Shown one piece after another: positions 1-8,660 of a stretch of DNA of 64,000 nucleotides. The translations under genes and the position numbers were made by a program. Numbering within the stretch: position 1 is the stretch's first letter; each line of letters begins with the position of its first letter. The DNA comes from Salinibaculum rarum (GTDB taxonomy: Archaea > Halobacteriota > Halobacteria > Halobacteriales > Haloarculaceae): positions 1,488,001 through 1,552,000 of the forward strand of contig NZ_CP129992.1 in assembly GCF_030505615.1 (NCBI RefSeq), read 5' to 3'. Under the pieces are notes generated by a model. That model did not search any database and was not told the DNA's origin. It worked only from the letters and a program-made list of their open reading frames with translations.

Positions 1-2
1 GG

Positions 3-662
3 CAACGTGACGAGAGCAAGACAGGCAGTGGAGAACTATACGGAACGTGTGGACGGACAGAAGCACATGAAATCGGTCACACCGGCGAACTTGTGGCAGG
101 TGGGGTCCTAGGCCTCGACCTGGACGAGAAAGTATACGCGGACGGGGATCCCGGGTACGATCATCAGGTCGGAGACTACACTATCGACACAAAGACGACC
201 GCAACAGAACATTCTCGACCGCGACTGGTCGTCTCGACTGACGTTCCTGCGGCCGATTGGTTTCTTCTGGTTCATCTCCGACTTCAGGAGGGAGTTGGTC
301 GGATTATTGGGTTCCGCGACCGTGCGACTGTTCAAGAACAATCCCTCGAATATTTCCCAAGGAACAATCTAAATCACGTCCTTGATTGGGATCAGCTATA
401 TCCAATCCGTTACTTTTCGTCATTGGTAGCGGCACAGGGAGTAACGAAAAGTCTCTACGATGATTGGATCGACGCTCGGGGCTGTCAAAAGTGCGGAGCT
501 TTACTTGACGATGACTCCGAACACGTCGTCCACATCGATGAACATGGCCTTGAAACAGACCTCTCACTCTGTCCGGAGTGTGCGGATCTCATATCGGCCG
601 CTGCAAAACAGGGCTACGCAACAGAATACACGCTTTATCGCCGCCCTGACGAGGATACCTGA
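3..662 (+). CDS. PD-(D/E)XK-like nuclease with C-terminal zinc ribbon, 5'-truncated by window edge
   Basis: The frame is open from the first bases of the window, so the true start lies to the left; the GTG at 93 is probably internal. The visible part is 219 residues. A Glu in HEIGHTGELVAG, then an Asp in GDPGYDHQVG and TIDTKTT a few residues on, follow the E...D...(x)K layout of PD-(D/E)XK endonucleases. The C-terminal third has two Cys pairs, CQKC and CPEC, which look like a zinc ribbon. It lies at the outer end of the island on the opposite strand to the ATPase operon. A DNA-end or restriction nuclease role is inferred from the motif. Family assignment is tentative because the N-terminus is missing. 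Confidence 0.5.
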   Translation, partial: QRDESKTGSGELYGTCGRTEAHEIGHTGELVAGGVLGLDLDEKVYADGDPGYDHQVGDYTIDTKTTATEHSRPRLVVSTDVPAADWFLLVHLRLQEGVGRIIGFRDRATVQEQSLEYFPRNNLNHVLDWDQLYPIRYFSSLVAAQGVTKSLYDDWIDARGCQKCGALLDDDSEHVVHIDEHGLETDLSLCPECADLISAAAKQGYATEYTLYRRPDEDT

Positions 663-855
663 TCAGCCTCTGCTTGCGTTTCTAATTCCGAGAGAACGCG
701 TGATATCGAGTCTAAACGCGGGTTTCTTCACGTTCTCCTTCAGTTAGATCCACGAGTGTCTCCTTTGCAAAGTCCACACCCCTCCTAACCTTTTAAGCCA
801 AATAGTTCGTACTCTAACTCTGGAATGACTGATACATCAATTGGAGGTGTACGGT
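663..855. promoter_or_regulatory. Intergenic region with TATA-like box and short upstream ORF
   Basis: A TATA-like TTTTAAG lies at about 791-797. An ATG 28 bases downstream (825) opens a 13-codon frame that ends at 866 and overlaps the start of the next gene. GGAGGTG at 843-849 is a good Shine-Dalgarno for the GTG at 856. The arrangement suggests a leaderless transcript with a tiny first ORF; this is inference. Confidence 0.3.
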
Positions 856-1173
856 GTGACCAGTGAAGTGACCGACCCGAACATTCCGATTCTCGTTGGA
901 GAGTACGAAGGAGATGATCCTCTGCTCTTCAGTTCAAATCAGTGTGGTGCGGATTATGTCACGGTGCACATCCCAGACTTAGGAGTCGGGTATAGTCCGA
1001 GGTGCGGCGAGACGCTGACCAGTGATGAGTCGGACTGGAAACTGATCTCGGCACATTCGGTGCAAACGGAAGATATGCCAGAATTCCCGACGAAAGAGCG
1101 CGGCACGCAGTATCGGCTCTGTTCCCGCTGTCAGAACATCCTGGAGAAACCCCCACGCTATCGATCACTTTAG
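856..1173 (+). CDS. Small Cys-containing protein, unknown function
   Basis: 105 residues. GTG at 856 was chosen because GGAGGTG lies 6 bases upstream; TTG at 841 is the longer alternative. The protein has single Cys residues in NQCGADY and PRCGET and a late CSRCQN pair, so one metal site assembled from distant Cys residues is possible. No known domain is recognised. It stands alone on the plus strand and converges on the ATPase gene that ends at 1233. No function can be given. Confidence 0.45.
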   Translation: MTSEVTDPNIPILVGEYEGDDPLLFSSNQCGADYVTVHIPDLGVGYSPRCGETLTSDESDWKLISAHSVQTEDMPEFPTKERGTQYRLCSRCQNILEKPPRYRSL

Positions 1174-1232
1174 TCAAGGCCGTGCAGTAATCAATTTTGC
1201 ATCGCTTGTCTTCGCATCTGATATTAAAGATT

Positions 1233-2390
1233 CTATATTACTTCCTGAACAAATTCAGCGGTGATCTTCTGCCGATCTTCTATCGCTGCATCATCTAGAA
1301 CACGGCTACAAAGTGCTAACACTTGCCGAATATTGCCTTGCGACCGTTGTAAAATCAGATCAAGGCTTTCTTGCGTAAACGGCCGAACTTGACTGGCATC
1401 TGTATTCGAGCGTCTCTCACGGTCTAGATAGTCCCCTATTAGCTCGTAAAGATGCTCGCTAGTCAACGGACGGAGTGATACTTCTTGTCCGATTCTTTCG
1501 CTGAATGCATGATATTCGCTCATCACGTCCTGCCAGACTTCGGGAGCACATCCAAACAGCATACAGAGTCCTGAACTGTTCTGATCCATCAGGTGCCGAA
1601 TACTGTTCAGGGTTGCCTGTTCGTCTTTTGTAGAGAGGCGAGCGACACTCTCGAACTCGTCCACGAACACGAAGACGCCGGTATATCCGAGCTCTAGTAA
1701 CGTGTTTTTGAGAGCGGTAAACGCCCTCACCCCCATCGTATCATCATCTAGTGCGCTGTGGATCTCCATTTCTTTGCGCTGTTCGTACCGGATTCCCTCC
1801 GCGGTGAGCCACTGCCAGGCGTATAGATTGGTGTCCTCGTACACCATGTGAACGATTGCTCTCGCAAAGTCAGCGAATTTTGTCACGTCGCTAAGCCGTC
1901 GGATCGCTTCCGGAACGATGTCGGATAGCAGGACATCGCCCTCATCAATGAGCGAGCGCATAGCGCTCGCACCAATCGGATTAGTTTCTGTGCTGTCACG
2001 CGCGACCGTTGCGAGAAACTCGTAGGCGATCTCCTGAAGCCGGTTAAATCCAAGGTCGTACACGAACTCGTGGTAGATGTCGAGAAACCCTTCGCCGGGT
2101 TGTGCCACGTATCCGACGACGACATCGTCTCGGTCTCGTAGCAGGGAACGGGTGTATTTGAGCGTGTGTGACTTCCCGTTTCCGTACTTCCCGGTCACCA
2201 CGAGGTGCTTGGACTTGCCGGTTGCGAGCATCGACGACACTGTCGAGCTGATCTTGTCCGAGACGTGTTGCTGCCCGCAGTAGATCTCGGGATTCTCGTC
2301 CGGAACCGGACTATACGGAAACGGGTTCGCGTCCAGATCGTACTGAGAGTAATCTTGCTGTTCGTCGTTGATTGTGAATGCGTCGGACAT
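1233..2390 (-). CDS. Orc1/Cdc6-like AAA+ ATPase (BREX DUF2791-like P-loop type)
   Basis: 385 residues. Walker A is GKYGNGKS at about 67-74, and Walker B is VFVFVDEFESV around 240. The N-terminal phrase DANPFPYSPVP and the C-terminal arginine-finger/lid region (SQGNIRQVLALC) resemble Orc1/Cdc6 and the DUF2791-type ATPases of BREX loci. It is the last gene of a three-gene operon: its ATG at 2390 directly follows the stop of the winged-helix gene. With a transglycosylase first in the operon, a plausible role is ATP-dependent DNA loading or remodelling for base exchange, as an ATPase partner is needed in characterised Dpd systems. That role is inference; replication initiation is less likely given the operon. 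Confidence 0.72.
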   Translation of the reverse strand: MSDAFTINDEQQDYSQYDLDANPFPYSPVPDENPEIYCGQQHVSDKISSTVSSMLATGKSKHLVVTGKYGNGKSHTLKYTRSLLRDRDDVVVGYVAQPGEGFLDIYHEFVYDLGFNRLQEIAYEFLATVARDSTETNPIGASAMRSLIDEGDVLLSDIVPEAIRRLSDVTKFADFARAIVHMVYEDTNLYAWQWLTAEGIRYEQRKEMEIHSALDDDTMGVRAFTALKNTLLELGYTGVFVFVDEFESVARLSTKDEQATLNSIRHLMDQNSSGLCMLFGCAPEVWQDVMSEYHAFSERIGQEVSLRPLTSEHLYELIGDYLDRERRSNTDASQVRPFTQESLDLILQRSQGNIRQVLALCSRVLDDAAIEDRQKITAEFVQEVI

Positions 2391-3287
2391 CTATGAGGCC
2401 TCCTTGTTGAACGTGATGTCGCGGTCGTACACCGCGAGGTAGTAGTATTGTTTGTCGTACAGTTCCACGCCGCTCATCACCTGCTGTGTGGACTGCGACG
2501 TCGTAACGAGGTCACCGTCATCGGATCGTTCTATCTGCTTGATACCGAGAGTGGCGTCCTTCGCCGCCGAGTCCAGAGGAGCGCCCGAGAGCTCAAGTTT
2601 ACCCACGTTCTGCTGACACACCGCGAGCAAGGCATCGTCGAAGTCATCGCGGGCACAACCAAGCCGTTCACATACTTCCTCGCGGAGTCTCGGAATCGAC
2701 ATGTACCGCTGGCGCAAGTCCACTCCCGCAGTCTGTTCGAGGTCGTCGTAGACTTCGAGCAGTACGGTGTGGAAGTTGGGCGGTGCCCCGGAACGGTCCT
2801 TCAGGTAGTAACTCCCGGAGAAGGCGTTCCGCTGAACACGCCCCAGACGTTCCGCCCAGTCGCCGACGACCTCTATTCCGGTCTGGTTGAACGAGTACGG
2901 GGTGAACTCTTGGGTTTCCTCCAGTCGTTCCAATAGGGCATCCAGGCCGCCCCGACCATCGTCCTCTAAGGTTTCGATGAACGCCTTGTAGTGTGGGCTG
3001 TGCGTGGCAAGGATGGCACTCGCTCCTTGCCAGTCCTCCGTTCGGACCGCCTCTAGGAACGACTCACCAACGTCAGTGGTCGCGTAAACGGACTCCTCTT
3101 CGTCACCCTTCTTGGACAGGAGTGAGATACGCTCCGCTTCGAGGATCGTTTCGCGCGCACGGCGGTGGCTGACGTTGAGGGCTGCCTCGACTTCATCCGT
3201 GGATTTGGCTCCTTCTTGGCAGACGTGGGTGAGCTCTACCAAGCGGCTCAGGGTGACCGGTCGGATGGTGGCCCTCACTTCGGTCAT
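2391..3287 (-). CDS. Winged-helix DNA-binding protein of the transglycosylase operon
   Basis: 298 residues. The first ~65 residues (LSRLVELTHVCQEGAKSTDEV onward) look like a winged helix-turn-helix. The rest is mixed alpha/beta without a recognised catalytic motif. Its ATG overlaps the stop of the upstream transglycosylase gene (ATGA) and its stop abuts the ATG of the ATPase, so the three are translated from one message and probably act together. It could be the DNA-recognition subunit of a base-exchange complex or a regulator of the locus. The sequence alone does not decide. Confidence 0.55.
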   Translation of the reverse strand: MTEVRATIRPVTLSRLVELTHVCQEGAKSTDEVEAALNVSHRRARETILEAERISLLSKKGDEEESVYATTDVGESFLEAVRTEDWQGASAILATHSPHYKAFIETLEDDGRGGLDALLERLEETQEFTPYSFNQTGIEVVGDWAERLGRVQRNAFSGSYYLKDRSGAPPNFHTVLLEVYDDLEQTAGVDLRQRYMSIPRLREEVCERLGCARDDFDDALLAVCQQNVGKLELSGAPLDSAAKDATLGIKQIERSDDGDLVTTSQSTQQVMSGVELYDKQYYYLAVYDRDITFNKEAS

Positions 3288-4318
3288 GTGAGCCTCCGCA
3301 CTTGCTGCTTGGCGGTCTCGTACGCCCGTCTGGTAACCTCGTTCCCCTGGAACCGGAGGTCGAGATACTCCTCAACGTCCCGCTCCGCTTCGACAACGTA
3401 CCGGAATCGCCTGAGTTCAGTCGCCAGAGCCCAGAGGTTGTGCTTGGTGAGCGCGGTCCGGTCTTCACGGATCTCCTCTAGTTCCCGCTGTCCACAGACG
3501 GGACACGGGCAGGGCAGTCTATCTAACGACTCAATGTTCCGTAGTGGTTCGCCACCGAATCCGGGAATCAGATAGTTCCGATTGCCCGCACTTCGTATGA
3601 ACGCCGACGAGTCGAAGCTATCGACGCCGAGGTACAGCAGGAGCGGTTGGTAGACGATGCCGCCGAGGCCGTACACGTGCAAGTGCTTGTCCGTAGCCTG
3701 TCTCGCCGAAAGTACCAGTTTAGTTACCTTCTTGTAGTCGGTTCGGATAGGGACCATACTTCCAAGGGCGTATCCGTCGAAGTCGCCGTTTTTCTCCAGA
3801 TGCCGGATGCTATTCCGGATGGTTTCGGGGTCATACCCGTGCACGCTTGCGAAGAGCAACGCGTCTCCAGTGTGGCGATCACTCGCCTCAAGGGCGTATT
3901 CGACGCTCTGGTCGATACGTCGTTGGTTTTCCGCCGCGCGGTTCTCCCTAGATAGGGGGGCATCGACAGTTCCGTAGATGTCCGCTTCGAGTTGGTCCTG
4001 TGTCTCGAGCGTTTCTGCTGGGGTAGTGTCGATCTCTTCTCCGGAGAAATCGAACCCTCCGCTATCTGCGAAGACTATCGTGTCCTCCGGGACGTCCATC
4101 TCTTCTCGTAACGTGACGCCGTTGGTCAGTCTATTCCACATCGGTTCCCGGTTCCTGATCGACCGAGCGTTAATCATCGCCGCCGAGAAATCCGGGATAG
4201 TGCCGACGTACGTCGGGGTATTGTCACTCGACCGCTTCCCGATATTGCGAACAGGGAATAGTACTGGGGTGTACAACTCCCCGTGCGGGAGGTCGAGTTT
4301 TCGTCTTCTGTACAACAT
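3284..4318 (-). CDS. Short TGT-fold transglycosylase, second DpdA-like paralogue
   Basis: 344 residues, about the length of the catalytic domain of bacterial Tgt, with no PUA domain. Catalytic signatures are present: FADSGGF (Asp85), GYALGSM (184), YGLGG (217), LGVDSFDS with the probable nucleophile Asp236, and a Cys-x-Cys-x2-Cys zinc site (270, 272, 275) with His293. The Q-G-G of tRNA enzymes is replaced by SVHG (about 158-161). It heads an operon with a winged-helix protein and an AAA+ ATPase and lies beside a larger DpdA. Its neighbours favour DNA over tRNA as substrate. It may form a heteromer with the large DpdA, as tRNA transglycosylases pair in eukaryotes, or use a different target sequence; both are inference. 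Confidence 0.75.
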   Translation of the reverse strand: MLYRRRKLDLPHGELYTPVLFPVRNIGKRSSDNTPTYVGTIPDFSAAMINARSIRNREPMWNRLTNGVTLREEMDVPEDTIVFADSGGFDFSGEEIDTTPAETLETQDQLEADIYGTVDAPLSRENRAAENQRRIDQSVEYALEASDRHTGDALLFASVHGYDPETIRNSIRHLEKNGDFDGYALGSMVPIRTDYKKVTKLVLSARQATDKHLHVYGLGGIVYQPLLLYLGVDSFDSSAFIRSAGNRNYLIPGFGGEPLRNIESLDRLPCPCPVCGQRELEEIREDRTALTKHNLWALATELRRFRYVVEAERDVEEYLDLRFQGNEVTRRAYETAKQQVRRLT

Positions 4319-4403
4319 CCCTCCCGCTCGGATAAGCTGTTATCACACTTAACTACTGGCCCGATATACTTGTCGAGGTGATGAAAGATTCGTTGACCTT
4401 TCT

Positions 4404-7307
4404 CTAGAACTTCTCGAAAGCCGTTTGAGTTGGACCATCTTCGACACGTCGGCAGAGTTCTTCGATATCGTGGGGGCGTAAGGTATCGAGGTTACTCAGA
4501 CGAGAAGCGAAATTTTCCATATAGAGCCCTTTTAGGCCTACAACAATGGTGCCGTGGTTCTTTGCGTCTTCCGTCCGGGCGGGAACCGATACGATGTTCT
4601 CGAACTGACCATCGACGAGTTCGCGGTTGAACACCACCCCGATCCGATCTGCGCGCACTTCCTGCACCATCTCATCGATCTCAATGCTGGTGTAGTAATC
4701 GCTACCGAGAGTAAAGAACACAACATCATAATCCGCTTCGTCTATAACCTGCCTGAGATCCTCCTTGATCTGAAGTCGCTTCGAGCGCTCTCGTATCTCC
4801 CCGACGTTCATCGAACTAAAGGTCACTTCGTAGGGTGGAAGGGATTCGTCGTCCGCCACGAGACCGAATCCCGCGCTGATGAAATATCGGTTAGCGTTAT
4901 GTCCCTGACTCTGCAACCGACGTACTGCATCCTTCACGAATTCTTGCTGTCTGCCGGTGTATAGGTCGCGTGCGGCGATCCCCGGAACATTATCCCGATT
5001 CAACAACTCCTCTCGTGAGTACTTGAGGGTCTCTTCCGCGTCGAAGACAGGTGCCCCTTCCGGGATATCTTTGGAACCAGAGCATTGGTCGATGATGAGG
5101 ACGTTCAGTCCATCTCTCGTATCGAGTTCTGGTGGATGGGGGACAAAATCGTCGCCTGCAACATAGTTACGACCACACGCCTCTAGGACGCTCTCCCGTA
5201 GCGCCTCAGCGTCGTCGAACGCATGTAGTTCGCAGTCGTTTTCCGCTACAGCGTCAGATACGGAGGAATCAACCTTCTCGTCGGACATTAGCAGGAACAT
5301 CTTCTGGTACCGTGCTGTCTGGGTCTCTAAATTCTCTGCCATTCTGTTGGGAGCGAAGGATACAGTAGAGGGCGTCTCGTTCCACCACTCTTGAATCCCT
5401 TTTGCGTCAACCACTCCTATTTCTGCGACCGGTAGGTCGTGGACATGTTCCCAGAAGTCTGGGTGCTCGCTCCGGAGATACGCTTCTACGTCACTGATCT
5501 GATTCAGATTGGGCGTTCCTTTGACTGCGATGAGAAGCTTTGGTAGCTCGTCAGCGAACTCATCGTAGAATCGGCGCGTGTTGTGGAATCCACGACGTCG
5601 ATTTCGGTCATTACCACGGAAGATACACACCTCAATTCCGTTCTCCTCACAAATCGGGCAGTCGCACCTCTCCCAGGGACGCTCCCGCAGCGTCTTCCTG
5701 TATTCTTCTAGTAGGTCATCGTCCCCGATCCACTCCGCGTAATCATTGACGACAGACCAGATTCGGTCGTAAGCGTTCGAAGGGTTCTGGCGCTCTAAGA
5801 CCGTCGGCACCCGTGGGAACCCCTCAAATTCTTGTTCCGCCACTGAGAGCAATTCGTCGTACTGTTCAATTGGTATCGGATCCTGAGCTGTGTCTTCACG
5901 AAGAAGCTTGACGATTTTCCCTCTCAGGTCGTCGCTGAAGGCCACTTGGAGCTCTCCAGCGTATTCAAAGTCGTCTCGGAGCGCAGCCTCTACATCCCGT
6001 AACCGAGATTCGTCGTATCGATCGTCGTGGCGATGACAGCGCAGGTATTCACGGGTCGCAGGGAGGACTTTTTGGGCTTTCTGGTGCCAGGTCTGAATGG
6101 CTTCCTCGATCGACGTTTCTGCATCGTAAGCGCGCAGCGCAACGAGCGTCTCTCTCCCTCGGAGAGATTTCTGAACCGCCTCTCGGAGGTCATCTCCGTT
6201 AGACGGATACCTGACTCGGATAGCGTCGTATCGTTCGTCGTCGTACAGGCGATAGTTCTCGCCACCGGTCCAGGCCGAACGCAACATACTCGCGCTGTCG
6301 AAACTCGACATTCCGGACCGCCCGACAGTTTCGAATCCCTCGGCTTTCGCAAAGCCGAAAACGTGCGAATCGACTCGGGTATTGTTCTCCCGCTCGAAGG
6401 ACTTGACGGCTTTCCCTACCCCCTTTACGATCTGTCTCACGTCGTGGATCGGACTTCCGGCAACGCCGCCGATTCCGAGGTAGTCATACCCGATATCGAG
6501 CACCTCTTTGACGGCCCTGACGTACGACTCTGGGTCCCATCCCTGGATCGCTACCATCAACCGGAACGGGCGATCCTCGGTCTGGTACAGGTCGTACATC
6601 TCTCGCGCGTTGCGTAGCGTAAGCTCGTAACGGAACTTCTTGTCGTCGTCACGGTATACCGCACGCGGATCGTCCGATAGTCTAGCGAGAACTGCGTCGA
6701 TGTCTCCACGGAACGTGTCCGGACTGAATGTTTCCACTTCTGCGGCACTCGCGGCTTGTATCGAAGGCTCGTACTCGTCAACGTAATCTGGCCACTCGTC
6801 CGGCCACTCATCGACCATCAGATCCACAGTGTCCTCAAGGGCGTCGGGAATATCGTCTTCTTCGAACTTGTCCCCGAAGGCTCGCTCGTCGAGGTAGAGA
6901 CGGCCCTTGTCCTTGCCGGAACCGAGTACCAAGTGATCGATTGTGACCCCTACGGAGATTTCCAACTCCTCGTAGAAGTCGAGCATCTCCTCGTTTCCAT
7001 ATGGCGGGAAAGGGAGGGATTTGTACCCCCATGCCCCGCAGTCACTGATTGTCGGGAGCCACTCCGGAACAGAAAGAACCGGGTCGTCGTAGACGCCGTA
7101 CTTAATGAGACGCTCCGCCTTCCTATTCGTCTCCTCTACTTGTTCACGCGAGATTAGTACCCCGTCGATAGGTGTTGTTTCGTGGTCGAATATATCCCAG
7201 ATGTAATCTAGCTCACGCTCCTGACGGTCGAGATTTGAGAGCTCGTCGTGTTCGAAATCGTAGTGCGCATCGACCGCGTCGTCCCACTCAGGAACGTAGA
7301 ACCTCAC
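4404..7307 (-). CDS. dpdA: DpdA-type DNA 7-deazaguanine transglycosylase fused to a YaaA/DUF6884-like domain
   Basis: 967 residues from a GTG start. The TGT barrel spans roughly 75-580: PTISDCGAW (Asp89, replacing DSGGF), VAIQGW (252), GIGGVAG (279), SSFDSASM (Asp337, probable nucleophile), and zinc ligands Cys548, Cys550, Cys553 and His575 with another Cys at 561. The DCGA and SSFDS variants fit DpdA, not tRNA Tgt. From about 733 a second domain begins: IDQCSGSK, ARDLYTG and FISAGFGLV are typical of the YaaA/DUF6884 group. Known DpdA enzymes insert preQ0 into DNA in place of guanine. The added domain could process the inserted base or help sense DNA; neither is shown. It diverges from the preQ0 operon across 123 bp. 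Confidence 0.82.
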   Translation of the reverse strand: MRFYVPEWDDAVDAHYDFEHDELSNLDRQERELDYIWDIFDHETTPIDGVLISREQVEETNRKAERLIKYGVYDDPVLSVPEWLPTISDCGAWGYKSLPFPPYGNEEMLDFYEELEISVGVTIDHLVLGSGKDKGRLYLDERAFGDKFEEDDIPDALEDTVDLMVDEWPDEWPDYVDEYEPSIQAASAAEVETFSPDTFRGDIDAVLARLSDDPRAVYRDDDKKFRYELTLRNAREMYDLYQTEDRPFRLMVAIQGWDPESYVRAVKEVLDIGYDYLGIGGVAGSPIHDVRQIVKGVGKAVKSFERENNTRVDSHVFGFAKAEGFETVGRSGMSSFDSASMLRSAWTGGENYRLYDDERYDAIRVRYPSNGDDLREAVQKSLRGRETLVALRAYDAETSIEEAIQTWHQKAQKVLPATREYLRCHRHDDRYDESRLRDVEAALRDDFEYAGELQVAFSDDLRGKIVKLLREDTAQDPIPIEQYDELLSVAEQEFEGFPRVPTVLERQNPSNAYDRIWSVVNDYAEWIGDDDLLEEYRKTLRERPWERCDCPICEENGIEVCIFRGNDRNRRRGFHNTRRFYDEFADELPKLLIAVKGTPNLNQISDVEAYLRSEHPDFWEHVHDLPVAEIGVVDAKGIQEWWNETPSTVSFAPNRMAENLETQTARYQKMFLLMSDEKVDSSVSDAVAENDCELHAFDDAEALRESVLEACGRNYVAGDDFVPHPPELDTRDGLNVLIIDQCSGSKDIPEGAPVFDAEETLKYSREELLNRDNVPGIAARDLYTGRQQEFVKDAVRRLQSQGHNANRYFISAGFGLVADDESLPPYEVTFSSMNVGEIRERSKRLQIKEDLRQVIDEADYDVVFFTLGSDYYTSIEIDEMVQEVRADRIGVVFNRELVDGQFENIVSVPARTEDAKNHGTIVVGLKGLYMENFASRLSNLDTLRPHDIEELCRRVEDGPTQTAFEKF

Positions 7308-7430
7308 AGATTAGATCACCGTCTTAGCCTTACTTGGTTCCATCATATGAATATCCCTTTCTCTCGGGACGGAGAACTACTACGGTATTCTTCCGATAAT
7401 ATTTAGTGCATACTCTAAGAAGGATCGATC
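7308..7430. promoter_or_regulatory. Divergent promoter region between dpdA and the preQ0 operon
   Basis: This 123-bp gap separates two outward-facing transcription units and is AT-rich at its right end. A TATA-like ATAATATTTA at about 7396-7405 lies about 26 bases before the queD ATG, the spacing expected for a leaderless haloarchaeal transcript. Shared control of base supply and base insertion is plausible, but no operator repeat is evident. Confidence 0.45.
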
Positions 7431-7886
7431 ATGTCCTTAGAGCAAGAATCCTCTTCTAACCTCGCCGACGCTGGCGAGCGAACACTATACGTGGGCGAGG
7501 ATCGACCGATCAGAATCAGTACAGGGCATCGCATCTTACATCACGACGGGAAGTGCAGTCGCCCTCACGGTCACAACTACGAGGTATCGGTTGAAGTAAT
7601 CGGAACACTCACCGATGAAGGGTGGGTAGTGGACAAAGGAGATATTACTTCAATAATATCTGAGTGGGACCATCGCTTTCTCCTTGAGGAGGGCGATCCT
7701 CTAATTGACGCCTTCGAACAGAGTGGGGAGGGAGACGGAGTTGTCGTTCTGGATCACCCGCCTACGGCAGAGGTGATGAGCATCATCCTAGAACGCAAAC
7801 TCCTCAAAAGCCTCCCGGATTCGGTATCGGATGTCTCGGCTCGGGTCAGAGAGACTGCTGAACTCTGTGCGGGAGTTACCCACTGA
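7431..7886 (+). CDS. queD: 6-carboxytetrahydropterin synthase QueD (PTPS family)
   Basis: 151 residues. It converts dihydroneopterin triphosphate to 6-carboxy-5,6,7,8-tetrahydropterin, the second step to preQ0. Zinc histidines are in STGHRILHH and PHGHNYEV, the catalytic Cys in GKCSRPHGH, and WDHRFLL and PTAEVMS match the family. It is the first gene of the queD-queE-folE-queC operon; its stop overlaps the next ATG by one base. The ATG sits just downstream of a TATA-like box. A haloarchaeal host is expected to have its own QueD for tRNA archaeosine, so this is probably a second, island-borne copy. Confidence 0.9.
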   Translation: MSLEQESSSNLADAGERTLYVGEDRPIRISTGHRILHHDGKCSRPHGHNYEVSVEVIGTLTDEGWVVDKGDITSIISEWDHRFLLEEGDPLIDAFEQSGEGDGVVVLDHPPTAEVMSIILERKLLKSLPDSVSDVSARVRETAELCAGVTH

Positions 7887-8659
7887 TGCCAGTTAATTCG
7901 ACCTCTGCTCAGAAGGAGACTCCCAACGCCGATGGGGAGACGCTCCCAATTAACGAACTATTCTACTCACTCCAGGGCGAGGGGAAACTCACGGGAGAAC
8001 CGTCGGTGTTCATCCGGACGAGCGGCTGTAACCTCCGGTGTTGGTTCTGTGACTCTTACCACACCTCATGGGAGCCGACCCACGCCAACATGGCTCTTGA
8101 CGACATTGTCGCGGAAGTTGACTCTCACGAGAAGGCCGAACACGTCGTTCTGACGGGAGGTGAGCCGCTCATCCACGACGGAGCGGTCTCGCTTCTCAAA
8201 CGTCTCGATGACCGCGGCTACCACACGACTGTAGAGACGAACGGAACTATCTATCGAGACGCCCCCATCGACTTGGCAAGCATCAGCCCGAAACTCACAT
8301 CAAGCACACCCATACCCGATAAAGATCCGAAAGGCGACGGTGAGTGGGCCGAACGTCACGAAGACCGTCGTATTGATCTCGACGCGCTTGGGAATCTAGT
8401 TGACGAGTACGACACGCAACTCAAGTTCGTCGTTACCGGTCCCGAAGATATGCCCGACATCGAGGACCTAGTCGAGAATATTCGAAATACAGCCGCCAAG
8501 CGTGTCCCCAATTCGGAGATTCTCCTTATGCCGGAGGGGACGACCCGCGAGGAACTCGACAAGAAACGAACCGTGGTCGCAGATCTATCGATGGAGTACG
8601 GCTACCGATACACTCCGCGGTTGCACGTGGATCTCTGGAACGACGCCCCAGGTACGTAA
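7886..8659 (+). CDS. queE: 7-carboxy-7-deazaguanine synthase QueE (radical SAM)
   Basis: 257 residues. Radical-SAM enzyme that contracts 6-carboxytetrahydropterin to 7-carboxy-7-deazaguanine. The cluster motif CNLRCWFC is the Cys-x3-Cys-x2-Cys form; NELFYSLQGEG upstream and LTGGEPL, VETNGT downstream are standard QueE signatures. The start overlaps the queD stop (TGATG), showing translational coupling. The product feeds QueC two genes on. An N-terminal extension of about 20 polar residues precedes the conserved core. Confidence 0.93.
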   Translation: MPVNSTSAQKETPNADGETLPINELFYSLQGEGKLTGEPSVFIRTSGCNLRCWFCDSYHTSWEPTHANMALDDIVAEVDSHEKAEHVVLTGGEPLIHDGAVSLLKRLDDRGYHTTVETNGTIYRDAPIDLASISPKLTSSTPIPDKDPKGDGEWAERHEDRRIDLDALGNLVDEYDTQLKFVVTGPEDMPDIEDLVENIRNTAAKRVPNSEILLMPEGTTREELDKKRTVVADLSMEYGYRYTPRLHVDLWNDAPGT

Positions 8660-8660
8660 C

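Noticed and set aside
3284..4318. The short transglycosylase as the host's tRNA archaeosine enzyme
   Set aside because: No PUA domain, altered QGG motif, and location in an operon with DNA-type proteins beside dpdA. The tRNA role is unlikely, though not excluded.
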